From assembly GCA_016124895.1 (NCBI GenBank), contig WGMU01000098.1:1-64000 (forward strand): 64,000 nucleotides of DNA, read 5' to 3'. Position 1 is the first letter of the stretch, and each line of letters starts with the position of its first letter. This document shows, piece by piece, positions 24,382 through 32,943 of the stretch. Origin of the DNA: a bacterium (GTDB lineage Bacteria; Planctomycetota; Planctomycetia; Planctomycetales; Planctomycetaceae). Below the pieces are notes generated by a model that saw nothing but the letters and a program-made list of their open reading frames with translations, was not told the DNA's origin and searched no databases. The position numbers and the translations under genes are program-made.

Positions 24382-25056
24382 TCACGCTTCCGGGGCGGGT
24401 TGCGGTTTTGCACCGGCATTCAGCAACTGCTGGTGTCGCTGCTGCAGCCGCAGTCGTAGGCCTTCAAGCTGGTGCAGGCGGTCAAGCAGACGCCGCTTCT
24501 GGCCATCCTGGAAGTACTGGTCGGTTTCGATCTGGTCGAGCTCACGCGTCAACCGGAACACAGATTCGCGGCGACGATCTGTTTCAGTTCGAATTGTAAT
24601 TGCCTGTTCGGCGAAGCGGTCACCCTGCAGGCCGGTTGACTTGATCTGTTCGTCGAGTGCGGCGACTTCGTCCAGAAGCTGCTTGTCGCGGACGCCAATC
24701 GCTACGGTGTCCTGCGCAACGAACTGATTGATCGCTTTGGTCCGATCAATCAGTGGCTGGATATTCGGGGTGATGGCGGCCGTCGCGTCTTTGTTGCGTT
24801 TTTCCGCATCAGCATAGGCTTTCACAACGACCGCTCCGAGTTGCGGACTCGGTCCAATCTGCTGCGTATCGTTGCGGTACTTCGCCGTCCAGGTCGGATT
24901 CTCACCGGGCGTGAACGTAAAGGTGTAATCGTCGAGTGCTTCAGCTTCGGCCTGCCAGTTCGGACCGGAATTGTTCAGCGCCAGGGCAAAGCCCATAAAC
25001 GCAACACTGGCGGTCGCTACGAAGACAACGAGTATCTTGCTGAAACGCTGGAGCAT
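24382..25056 (-). CDS. Membrane-anchored helical protein of unknown function
   Basis: The protein has about 224 residues from ATG 25056, with an N-terminal helix (KILVVFVATASVAFMGFALAL) as anchor or signal. A soluble region YTFTFTPGENPTWTAKYRN is followed by long helices (about residues 75-210), highly charged with coiled-coil character toward the end (RRRESVFRLTRELDQIETDQY, RLHQLEGLRLRLQQRHQQLL). The C-terminus is Pro/Ala-rich. No family is recognised. It lies 73 bases upstream of the other coiled-coil gene in the same direction, so a heteromeric coiled-coil complex is plausible. Confidence 0.7.
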   Translation of the reverse strand: MLQRFSKILVVFVATASVAFMGFALALNNSGPNWQAEAEALDDYTFTFTPGENPTWTAKYRNDTQQIGPSPQLGAVVVKAYADAEKRNKDATAAITPNIQPLIDRTKAINQFVAQDTVAIGVRDKQLLDEVAALDEQIKSTGLQGDRFAEQAITIRTETDRRRESVFRLTRELDQIETDQYFQDGQKRRLLDRLHQLEGLRLRLQQRHQQLLNAGAKPQPAPEA

Positions 25057-25484
25057 GGAGTCTGATCCGGTGTTCTGTCTGAGCCAGGCCGCCTGCAATG
25101 GAGTGGCCCATACAGGAGGCACGGAGCCTCGATCACTGTACCGCCGGAATCCCCGCCGACGATGCGATTGTTCTACCCAGACGGGCGACAATTCGCACGC
25201 GTTTCTGCCGGAAAACCGCCGGAAAACCGACCCTCACCCGAACAGCCCGGAACAACGACGCGTTTCAGGCGGAGCGGGCGGACGGCGTAAGGATACCTCA
25301 GACGCAGTCCACACGACCGTCCCGGCATCGACAGGAAAGGACGCTTGTCATAAGCGGCGCGGATTGTACGCGTCGTAAAACCTGGGAGTCTGGCAGGCCG
25401 TTCCGGAAGCAGCGGTCATGCCGACTGGCCTGCCGAGCGTTGCCGATCGGTCGAGCTGACGAATCTGCGCGGCAGGCAGAATCG
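25057..25484. other. Intergenic stretch between murJ and the coiled-coil pair
   Basis: 428 bases without a supported gene. GGCAGGCC (25392-25399) and GGCCTGCC (25427-25434) form an eight-base stem with a 27-base loop about 50 bases downstream of murJ, a possible terminator or processing hairpin. The rest must hold the promoter for the coiled-coil genes. Confidence 0.5.
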
Positions 25485-27167
25485 TCATTTGGCATCGTGT
25501 GTGGCACTGTCGTTCACACCAGCCGAGTCTGCAGATGACGCCTCGCCGGCAGGCGGAGAACCGGGGGACTGGTTGTGATTGTGTCGCCGACGACGGGAGA
25601 GCAGTTCGATTGGTTCCCGCAAGCCCAGCAGAGACGCCGCCGCAAGGAACGTCGCCGCTCCCACGGACACAATTGCAAACAGGCCAAACGCCGAACCGGC
25701 GGCTCCCTTCAATGCAACCTGTATGTAGAGACAGGATACAATCATTGCCGCAGTGGCGATGACTGTTTTCAGAAATGTCACCATGAGCGGCCTCCAGCGA
25801 AAGTCGTTGACGCGGCGAGTCATCAGCCAGGCTGACGCCAACGATTGAAGGTTCGCCGTCAGGCCCGACGCCAGTGCCAGCCCGGCGCCTCCGAGCGACC
25901 AGACGAACGACAGATTCAGCACCAGATTGACACCGACGGCGAGTAGTCCGATCCGCAGTGGACTGCGCCGATCCCCCAGCGCATAAAATGCCCGGTTCAC
26001 GATCAGCAGGCCACACGCTGCCCAGACGCCGAGCGCGTACATCACGATGATCCCGCTGGTTTGAGCTGCGTCGTGTTGATCGAATTCGCCGCGCAGAAAC
26101 AGCACAGACGTCAGTTGCGGCGCGATGACAGCCAGACCGGCACTGGCGGGAACTCCAATTGCCAGAACCATTTTCAGACCGCGTGTCAGGTCGTCACGAA
26201 ACAGCTCGAACTGCTGACGCTCGGCGTGAGTCGCCAGCAGTGGGAAGATGACTGTCCCGAGCGCCGCTCCGAATACGCCCAGCGGGAACTGATACATCCG
26301 CTGGCCGAGATACAGTGCCGCAGCCGTGCCTTCACGCAGCGGATACTCGGCCAGCCAGCCGGTGTTCACCCCGGCAGCCGGAGCGGTGAGAGCCCAGGCG
26401 AGCAGGCTGTCGCACAGTGTGTTGAGCTGTGTGACCGACAGGCCGAGCAGCACCGGCACAATGACGATTGCGATCTCTCGAACCCGCTGCCGTCCAGACG
26501 GCCAGTCCCACTCGAACCGGAACCCGATCTGCCGCAGCGTTGGAATCGACAGCCCGAACTGTACGGCACCAATCAGTACGATCGACCACGAAATCGCGTA
26601 GATGCGTGCTTCGTCGGTCTCGAAGACCTCGCCAGCCAGCCAGATCGAGCCGATCCACAGAATGTTGAGCAGGACCGGAAACCATGCCGGTGCAGTGAAC
26701 TGCCCGAGCCCCTGCATGACGGCGCATGTCTGAGCGAGCAGGCAGACCATCAGCAGATACGGGATCAGAGACGCCAGCAGCCCGAGCAGCAGCTCACCTT
26801 CCGCGCCGACATCCAGCACCACTCGCAGCCCGAGCAGCACCGCTTCCGTAACAGCAACCAGTCCGAGCAGCGCGACTCCCGCTGCTGCAATGACGGCAGA
26901 TGCTGTCCGAAACGCCGTTGCTCGACCGTGCTGCTCGATATCGCGGAGAAAGATCGGCAGAAACGCCGTCGACAGAGCGCCTTCGCCGAACAGTTGCCGG
27001 GCGAGATTCGGGGCACGAAACGCAACCGTAAAGGCATCCATAATGACGCCGTTGCCGAACTGGCGAGCCATTGTCGCGTCGCGAATCAACCCGAGCACGC
27101 GACTGCACAGCGTCAGCAGTCCAACCACTCGAGTCCGCTGAAACAGCTTCTGTCGCGATTCATCCAT
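25485..27167 (-). CDS. murJ: Lipid II flippase MurJ
   Basis: This 560-residue protein of the MviN/MurJ family (MOP superfamily) has 12 to 14 hydrophobic segments. The N-terminal RVVGLLTLCSRVLGLIRDATMARQFGNG is the family signature. GALSTAFLPIF and LREGTAAALYLGQRMYQFPLGVFGAALGTVIFPLLA are also conserved. MurJ moves lipid II across the inner membrane for peptidoglycan synthesis, relevant because planctomycetes were long thought to lack a peptidoglycan wall. It ends with a charged Ser/Gly/Asp tail after about residue 530. The preceding gene is an amidohydrolase (35 bases away) in the same direction; no mur cluster is nearby. Confidence 0.93.
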   Translation of the reverse strand: MDESRQKLFQRTRVVGLLTLCSRVLGLIRDATMARQFGNGVIMDAFTVAFRAPNLARQLFGEGALSTAFLPIFLRDIEQHGRATAFRTASAVIAAAGVALLGLVAVTEAVLLGLRVVLDVGAEGELLLGLLASLIPYLLMVCLLAQTCAVMQGLGQFTAPAWFPVLLNILWIGSIWLAGEVFETDEARIYAISWSIVLIGAVQFGLSIPTLRQIGFRFEWDWPSGRQRVREIAIVIVPVLLGLSVTQLNTLCDSLLAWALTAPAAGVNTGWLAEYPLREGTAAALYLGQRMYQFPLGVFGAALGTVIFPLLATHAERQQFELFRDDLTRGLKMVLAIGVPASAGLAVIAPQLTSVLFLRGEFDQHDAAQTSGIIVMYALGVWAACGLLIVNRAFYALGDRRSPLRIGLLAVGVNLVLNLSFVWSLGGAGLALASGLTANLQSLASAWLMTRRVNDFRWRPLMVTFLKTVIATAAMIVSCLYIQVALKGAAGSAFGLFAIVSVGAATFLAAASLLGLREPIELLSRRRRHNHNQSPGSPPAGEASSADSAGVNDSATHDAK

Positions 27168-27201
27168 GCGGCGACTCTGATGCCAAGTGACTGCTGTAGC
27201 G

Positions 27202-28197
27202 TCAGCCCAGCTCGTAAAACTTCACCGCGTTATCGTGGAACAGCTTCTTCTGAAACGCGGGCGAGCGGTCTCTGACAATCGTCTTCAGAGCTTCGGCCCA
27301 GCTTGCGAACGGGGCGGTCAGAGTGCAGACGGGCCAGTCGCCAGCGAACATGACGCGGTCTTCGCCGAACGTGTCCATGCAGAAATTCATGTTTGGTGCG
27401 AGGTCTGCCGGCGTCCAGTGATCGCGGTTCGCCGTTACGATGATGCCGGAAATCTTGCAGACGACGTTCGGCCGTGCGGCGAGTTCTTTCACGCCTTTTT
27501 CCCACTTCGCCCGCAGGTCGGCGTCCTTGTTCTGCACGCTGAGGTTTCCGCAGTGGTCGAGCACGAAACGCGTCTGCGGACACTTGTCGACGAGTTTTGC
27601 ACCGTCGAGCAGTTCGTCCGGTCTCATGCAGAGGTCGAACCGTTTGCCATGTTCCCCCAGCAGCCGGACACTGTCGACAAACTGCGGCTGAAGACACAGC
27701 CCCTTCGGCCGGTCAGGATCGTGCAGCACAGTACGCACGCCTTTGATGTAATCGTTGTCCGCGAACATCTCGAAGTACGCCTTGAAGCCACTCGACTGCG
27801 GCGAGCCACCGATCACCGCGCCGACCATCGGATTGTCGTCGCGTCGGCAGAGATCAATTACGTACTCGGCTTCGGCCACCTGATGATCGCGAGCAACGTT
27901 GACTTCCATGTAGACAGCTTTGACGACGTTCTGTCCGGCAGTCGCCTCGGCATAATCGCTCAGTACAAAACTGCGGTTGATGCGCTGTACTGCGTCTCCA
28001 GCCAGCCAGGGCAGCTTGAACTTCGAGAGATCCCACAGGTGCAGGTGCGTGTCGCAGATCGGCAGCGTCATCTTTGATTTCTCAGCGAAGGCGGAAGAGG
28101 CAAGAGCGGCCGCACCAAGACCGGCTGAAGCAGCGAGAAATTCACGCCGCGAAATCACGGGATTCGATTCAATTGACGGGACACTCTGCTGCGGCAT
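27202..28197 (-). CDS. Tat-exported amidohydrolase family (TIM-barrel) protein
   Basis: The 331-residue protein has a twin-arginine signal (ISRREFLAASAGLGAAALASSAFA). The mature protein starts with ICDTHLHLWDL, the H-x-H metal motif of the amidohydrolase 2 superfamily. TRFVLDHCGNLSVQ near the middle and MFAGDWPVC with the final metal-binding Asp complete the metal site. The superfamily includes lactonases such as fucono- and rhamnonolactone hydrolases, which fit algal sugar breakdown, but the substrate is not determined by sequence. AGGAG upstream supports ATG 28197. Confidence 0.9.
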   Translation of the reverse strand: MPQQSVPSIESNPVISRREFLAASAGLGAAALASSAFAEKSKMTLPICDTHLHLWDLSKFKLPWLAGDAVQRINRSFVLSDYAEATAGQNVVKAVYMEVNVARDHQVAEAEYVIDLCRRDDNPMVGAVIGGSPQSSGFKAYFEMFADNDYIKGVRTVLHDPDRPKGLCLQPQFVDSVRLLGEHGKRFDLCMRPDELLDGAKLVDKCPQTRFVLDHCGNLSVQNKDADLRAKWEKGVKELAARPNVVCKISGIIVTANRDHWTPADLAPNMNFCMDTFGEDRVMFAGDWPVCTLTAPFASWAEALKTIVRDRSPAFQKKLFHDNAVKFYELG

Positions 28198-28310
28198 GAG
28201 CGGTGACTCCTGACGGTTTCAGTTAAACGGCACGGATGGGCAGGTCCGAGGCGGAATCGGGCCACCAAACTCCAGCCAGATTTGCAGATTCCAAATCTCA
28301 AAGATGACTC

Positions 28311-28640
28311 TCAGAACGACGATTTCGGCACCGGCAGGATGCGGAAACTGCCGGCCCGGAAGAAGATTTCGAGCTTCAGCAGGCTGTTGAGCAGATGCCG
28401 CAGAAACTCGTCTGGAACTTCGTACTCGTGAAGTACGACGTCGCCAGCGATGAATTCCAGTGCGTCGGCGAGATTGTTCGCGTCATCGTGACCGACTTCG
28501 AGTTCCATATCGCCGCGGTAGCAGATCGGCTCGTGCTCCGGCGACCAGCCGTTGTCTTCGGCCCAGTCCAGAATCTCAGACCAGAAATCGGAGGCGATGA
28601 CGTACGAGTCGTCCCTGCCCGCAAGTCGTACGTTGCCCAC
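28311..28640 (-). CDS. Hypothetical acidic cytoplasmic protein
   Basis: A 109-residue product from GTG 28640. AAAGGAGG (28657-28650) abuts ATG 28649 with no spacer, so that ATG is unlikely to be used; GTG 28640 has nine bases of spacing. There is no signal peptide or membrane segment. The sequence is acidic (DFWSEILDWAEDNGWSPEHEP, GHDDANNLADALEFIAGD) and alpha-beta. I do not recognise the family. It is isolated between the amidohydrolase gene (113 bases) and the divergent PSD1 operon. Confidence 0.55.
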   Translation of the reverse strand: MGNVRLAGRDDSYVIASDFWSEILDWAEDNGWSPEHEPICYRGDMELEVGHDDANNLADALEFIAGDVVLHEYEVPDEFLRHLLNSLLKLEIFFRAGSFRILPVPKSSF

Positions 28641-28649
28641 TGCTGTCAT

Positions 28650-28657
28650 CCTCCTTT
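28650..28657 (-). promoter_or_regulatory. Strong ribosome-binding site that decides the start
   Basis: AAAGGAGG directly precedes an ATG without spacing and lies nine bases before an in-frame GTG, favouring the GTG start at 28640. Confidence 0.5.
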
Positions 28658-29063
28658 GAGCGATCACGACAATATCCTTCTGTCGGTGAAAAACAGCAGA
28701 CGGCGAATCCAGCGTCAAAGCAGATCATCCTGTCTGCTGAAACATCCTGCCAATGTCTGCTGCGAATGATTGAATTGAGTTCCAGAACGGAACGAAAAGA
28801 CTCCGGTCGAACGACCGCGTGACAGCTTCGACGAATCGCGTGCGACCTTCAAGCGACTCCGAGGCCGCGTATCAGCCGACTGTACGATTTGCGATGCCAA
28901 CTGAAGAATCTTTTGACGGAGAGATTCCCGCGTTCGATCTTTAAGTATAGATTGATGCGTTCGCGTTGCCTGCCGCTGGCTTTTTCCGTCCCTTGCTCCG
29001 GACGCGCAGATCCAGCACTCCTCGTTCATCCCGCCTGTTTCTCCTCCATGAGGATCGACTCGC
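28658..29063. other. Divergent intergenic stretch before the PSD1 operon
   Basis: About 400 bases. A minus-strand open frame here has no protein-like character. TATAGA near 28945 is a candidate -10 for the PSD1 operon, but no -35 at the right spacing is seen. Confidence 0.4.
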
Positions 29064-31586
29064 ATGAGTCCTGACCGGCTTCCCAATTGCGTGACTTCCT
29101 CAGCCATGTCTGAGCTGAAAATCCCAGCCCGGCGATTGGACATCCAGATCTGCTTTGTCCTGCTGACGGCTCTGATAATTTCGGCTTTGACGGCCGTGAC
29201 AATTGACGCCGCTCCGCCAGCCACAGAACAGCAGTCTGCCAGACCACTCGCCGTGTCACCCGTCAGTGTGACGTTTCGTGACGCCTGGGACCGAACTCAG
29301 TTGCTCGTTTCGGCTGCCGGGCACGATGAAACGTCGGCCGCACATTACGAAACGTCCGACGCGGATATCGTCGAGATCGACAATCGCGGCCTGCTGATCC
29401 CCCGGGGCCGCGGCAAAGCGGTTGTCACGGTTCGAGTCGGCGATGCCTCGCAGCCGGTCAGCGTTGACGTTTCCGACTGGCTGCCCCAGCGGCACGTTGA
29501 CTTCGCAACCGAGGTTGTTCCGCTGCTCTCGAAGTTTGGCTGTAACGCGGGGGGCTGCCACGGTAAGTCGACCGGCAAGAACGGTTTCAAACTGTCACTG
29601 TTCGGCTTCGACACGGAATTCGATTACGCTGCGCTGGTCAATGAGGCTCGCGGTCGCCGCGTCTTTCTGTCGGCTCCACGCGACAGCCTGCTGCTGACCA
29701 AAGCGGTCGCTCAGGTTCCGCACGGCGGTGGCAAGCGGTTCGAGATCGACAGTGAACCGTACCGCATCATTGAATCATGGATCCGGCAGGGAGCTTCTGC
29801 TTCAAGCCCCGACGCGCCGCACATTACCAGCGTTCGGATCGAGCCGGAACAGACGATTCTCGCCGCCAATCAACGTCAGCAGTTACGCCTGACCGCCGTT
29901 TACTCCGACGGCTCAGAACGCGACGTCACTCGACAGGCCGAGTATTCGAGCAACGTCGACGTCGTCGCTCGCGTCGATGAACGCGGCCTCGTTTTCGCCG
30001 GGACGCAGTCTGGCGAAGCTGCCATCATGGCCCGATATATGGGCAACGTGGCCGTTTTCCGAGCCCTGCGTCCGCATGGCCCGTCGCTCAATGAACTGCC
30101 GGAATTCGAGCCACTCACAGAAGTTGATCGGCTCGCCGCGAAACGCTGGATGCAGCTCGGCCTGCGACCGTCTGCCCCGGCTGAGGACGCAACGATTCTT
30201 CGCCGTCTGACCATCGATCTCTGCGGTCGACTGCCGACTGTCGAGGAGACGCGAGCGTTTCTCGAAGACACGTCGCCCGCCAAACGCGTCAAGGTGATCG
30301 ACCGGCTGCTCGACTCGCCTGACTACCCGGCGTACTTCGCGCTCAAGTGGAGTGCCATTCTGCGAAACTCGCGGCTGGCCGGAGCCGATCAGGCGGCGTA
30401 CGCGTTTCACAACTGGATTCGCGACATGATTGCCCGCAACCGGCCATACGACGAATTCGTTCGCGGCATTGTGGCGGCGTCGGGCGAGTGGCAGGACGCG
30501 CCGGCGATCAACTGGTACTGGCAGTCGCGCGACGATCAGCTTCATACGGTGACGGCGGATACCGCGCAGCTCTTCCTCGGACTGCGTCTGCAGTGCGCCC
30601 GTTGCCACCATCACCCGTACGAACGCTGGACTCAGGAAGACTACTTCGGCCTCGCCGGCTTCTTCTCGCGCGTCGGCCGGAAGAGTTTCGGGCAGCCGCC
30701 TCCGTACTACTCGGCAGGGCAGCGAACGACGGGCGAAAAGAATCCTGTCACCGGGAAGCCGATCGAACCGAAGTACCCCGACGGCGAGTACGCGACGTTT
30801 ACTCCCGAGCAGGACCCGCGGCACGGACTCGTTGACTGGATGGCTCAGCCCGACAACCCATTCTTCGCGAAGGCATTCGTTAACCGGATGTGGGCTCACT
30901 TCTTCGGTCGCGGACTGGTCAACGAAGCCGACGATCTGCGGGAAACAAACCCGGCCTCGAATCCGGAAATCCTCGACTGGCTGGCTAACGAATTCGTCGA
31001 CTCGAAGTTCGACATGAAACACATCATCCGGCTGATCGTCAGCAGCCGGATGTATCAGCTCTCGGCTGATCCGCGTCCGGAGAACGAAGCGGACACGCAA
31101 AACTTCGCCCGCTTCTACGCTCGCCGGATGATCGCCGAAGTTTTCCTGGACGCCGTGGATCAGGCCTGCGGAACACGGAGCAACTTCAACAATATGAGTC
31201 GCACCGCGCGAGCCGTTGATCTGCCGCACGAAGGCTTTGGTTCGTTCTTCCTTGACACGTTTGACCGCCCGCAACGGGTTTCCGTCTGCGAGTGCGAACG
31301 CTCACCCGGCGCGACGCTGGCTCAGGTTCTGCTGCTGGCGAATTCGGACGAGGTCGAGAACAAGCTCGCCGCCGGTGATGGCCGCATCGCTCGCCTGATC
31401 AATGAGAAGAAGCCGATACCGGCAATCGTCGACGAACTTTACTCAGCAACGTTCAACCGACTTCCAACCGATGCCGAACGGGCACGCGCCGTCGAGCATC
31501 TCGAAAAAGCCGAAGACCAGCGAAAGGCCGCCGAAGACCTGCTCTGGTCACTGCTCAACTCACGCGAATTCATGTTCAATCACTGA
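29064..31586 (+). CDS. DUF1549/DUF1553 (PSD1) protein with Big2 domain and CX4CH heme motif
   Basis: An 840-residue exported protein. The N-terminal hydrophobic segment (CFVLLTALIISALTAVTIDA) is a signal or anchor. A cytochrome-like motif follows: FGCNAGGCHGKSTG (C-x4-C-H) near residue 165. A Big2-type Ig-like domain lies between about 245 and 330 (ITSVRIEPEQTILAANQRQ). DUF1549 spans about 345-555 and includes CARCHHHPYERW. DUF1553 occupies the rest (FAKAFVNRMWAHFFGRGL). PSD1 proteins always travel with DUF1501 genes in planctomycetes and are thought to form a redox or hydrolytic pair; no activity is established. ATG 29064 has GAGG upstream; ATG 29106 is an alternative. Confidence 0.92.
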   Translation: MSPDRLPNCVTSSAMSELKIPARRLDIQICFVLLTALIISALTAVTIDAAPPATEQQSARPLAVSPVSVTFRDAWDRTQLLVSAAGHDETSAAHYETSDADIVEIDNRGLLIPRGRGKAVVTVRVGDASQPVSVDVSDWLPQRHVDFATEVVPLLSKFGCNAGGCHGKSTGKNGFKLSLFGFDTEFDYAALVNEARGRRVFLSAPRDSLLLTKAVAQVPHGGGKRFEIDSEPYRIIESWIRQGASASSPDAPHITSVRIEPEQTILAANQRQQLRLTAVYSDGSERDVTRQAEYSSNVDVVARVDERGLVFAGTQSGEAAIMARYMGNVAVFRALRPHGPSLNELPEFEPLTEVDRLAAKRWMQLGLRPSAPAEDATILRRLTIDLCGRLPTVEETRAFLEDTSPAKRVKVIDRLLDSPDYPAYFALKWSAILRNSRLAGADQAAYAFHNWIRDMIARNRPYDEFVRGIVAASGEWQDAPAINWYWQSRDDQLHTVTADTAQLFLGLRLQCARCHHHPYERWTQEDYFGLAGFFSRVGRKSFGQPPPYYSAGQRTTGEKNPVTGKPIEPKYPDGEYATFTPEQDPRHGLVDWMAQPDNPFFAKAFVNRMWAHFFGRGLVNEADDLRETNPASNPEILDWLANEFVDSKFDMKHIIRLIVSSRMYQLSADPRPENEADTQNFARFYARRMIAEVFLDAVDQACGTRSNFNNMSRTARAVDLPHEGFGSFFLDTFDRPQRVSVCECERSPGATLAQVLLLANSDEVENKLAAGDGRIARLINEKKPIPAIVDELYSATFNRLPTDAERARAVEHLEKAEDQRKAAEDLLWSLLNSREFMFNH

Positions 31587-31608
31587 AAGCAATTCACAGG
31601 AACCAGCC

Positions 31609-32943
31609 ATGTTCGACATTACCGGTTCTGGAACTCGGATGTGTGACGGCGTCAGCCGTCGAGGTTTTCTGCGTGTTGGAGGGCTCGCTTTCGGCGGGTT
31701 GTCGCTGGCCGGCTGGGCTCAGACTCGCGCGGCTGGCGTTGCAGCCACAGCGGCAGGCGATCGACCGAAGAAGGCCGTGATTCAGGTCTGGCTGGCTGGA
31801 GGACCAAGCCATATCGACATGTACGATTTGAAGCCGACGGCTCCGGCTGAATACCGGGGCGAGTTCCGTCCGATCCCGACGAACGTCCCCGGAATCATGG
31901 TCAGCGAGCATCTGCCATATCAGGCGAAGGTGGCTGATAAGTTCTCGATCCTGCGTTCGGTCTACCACACGAACGCCGGGCATGGGATGGGCTCGCAGTG
32001 GATGCTCACCGGCTGGCAGCCGACGATTGAGGTCAACAACAACATCTTCCCGGCCTGCGGTTCGGTGGTGTCGACTCTGCGAGGCGCGAACGACAAAGAC
32101 CTGCCGGCCTACGTCAACCTGCCACGCTCGCTGGGCCTGGGCAAAGCCGCCTACCTTGGCGCGTCGCACAACCCGTTCTCGCCGGAAGACGATCCGAATC
32201 GGGATGGTTTCGCCGTGCGAAATCTCAAGCTGCCAGGCCGAGTCAGCACCGATCGCCTCGCGAGCCGCCGCTCGCTCCTCGAAGGCGTCGACAACCTGCG
32301 CCGCGATGTCGACGCCGCCGGAGATCTGTCGGAACTCGACAAGTTCTACGCGCAGGGACTGGAGATGGTCACGAACGACAAGACGCTCCGCGCATTCGAC
32401 ATCGCTGCCGAAGATGCTGCCCTCCGCGAACGTTACGGTCGCAACGATCTCGGCCAGAGCTGCCTGCTCGCGCGGCGGCTCGTCGAGTCCGGCGTTTCCT
32501 ATGTGACGATCCAGGCCGGTGGCGGCTGGGACACGCACGGCGACAATTTCAAAGCTCTGAAGGACAATCTGCTGCCGAAGTACGACCAGGCCGTCGCGGC
32601 GCTCGTCGAGGATCTTGCGGACCGTGGCCTGATGGACGACGTTCTGGTCATGACCTTTGGCGAGTTTGGCCGCACGCCGCGCATCAATCCGGGCGCCGGC
32701 CGCGATCACTGGCCGGGAGCAATGTCTGTCTTCATGGCGGGCGGCGGCCTGAAGATGGGCCAGGTCATCGGCGAAACGGACTCGAAAGCGGAAGCCCCGA
32801 ACAGTCGACCGCTCACGCCCGGTGATGTGCTCTCGACGATGTACCACACGGTCGACGTCGATTACCGGCATGTGTTCTATGACCAGGCACAGCGACCGAT
32901 GCCTGTTCTGAACGAGGGTCGCCCGATTGAGGAACTGCTGTGA
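31609..32943 (+). CDS. DUF1501 family Tat-exported protein
   Basis: A 444-residue protein from ATG 31609 (AGGA upstream). The twin-arginine signal reads SRRGFLRVGGLAFGGLSLAGWAQ. Typical blocks are VIQVWLAGGPSHIDMYDLKP, HTNAGHGMGSQWMLTGW, LLARRLVESGVSYVTIQAGGGWDTHG and VMTFGEFGRTPRINPGAGRDHW. It lies 22 bases after the PSD1 gene, and its last codon overlaps the GTG of the next gene. This forms a three-gene PSD1-DUF1501-PPC operon, presumably one exported complex or pathway. Confidence 0.95.
   Translation: MFDITGSGTRMCDGVSRRGFLRVGGLAFGGLSLAGWAQTRAAGVAATAAGDRPKKAVIQVWLAGGPSHIDMYDLKPTAPAEYRGEFRPIPTNVPGIMVSEHLPYQAKVADKFSILRSVYHTNAGHGMGSQWMLTGWQPTIEVNNNIFPACGSVVSTLRGANDKDLPAYVNLPRSLGLGKAAYLGASHNPFSPEDDPNRDGFAVRNLKLPGRVSTDRLASRRSLLEGVDNLRRDVDAAGDLSELDKFYAQGLEMVTNDKTLRAFDIAAEDAALRERYGRNDLGQSCLLARRLVESGVSYVTIQAGGGWDTHGDNFKALKDNLLPKYDQAVAALVEDLADRGLMDDVLVMTFGEFGRTPRINPGAGRDHWPGAMSVFMAGGGLKMGQVIGETDSKAEAPNSRPLTPGDVLSTMYHTVDVDYRHVFYDQAQRPMPVLNEGRPIEELL

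Noticed and set aside
26061-27275. Plus-strand open frame of 404 codons
   Set aside because: Antisense to murJ, which is clearly coding with membrane segments and signature.
28715-29224. Minus-strand frame of 169 codons
   Set aside because: It overlaps the signal peptide region of the PSD1 gene in antisense and has no recognisable features.
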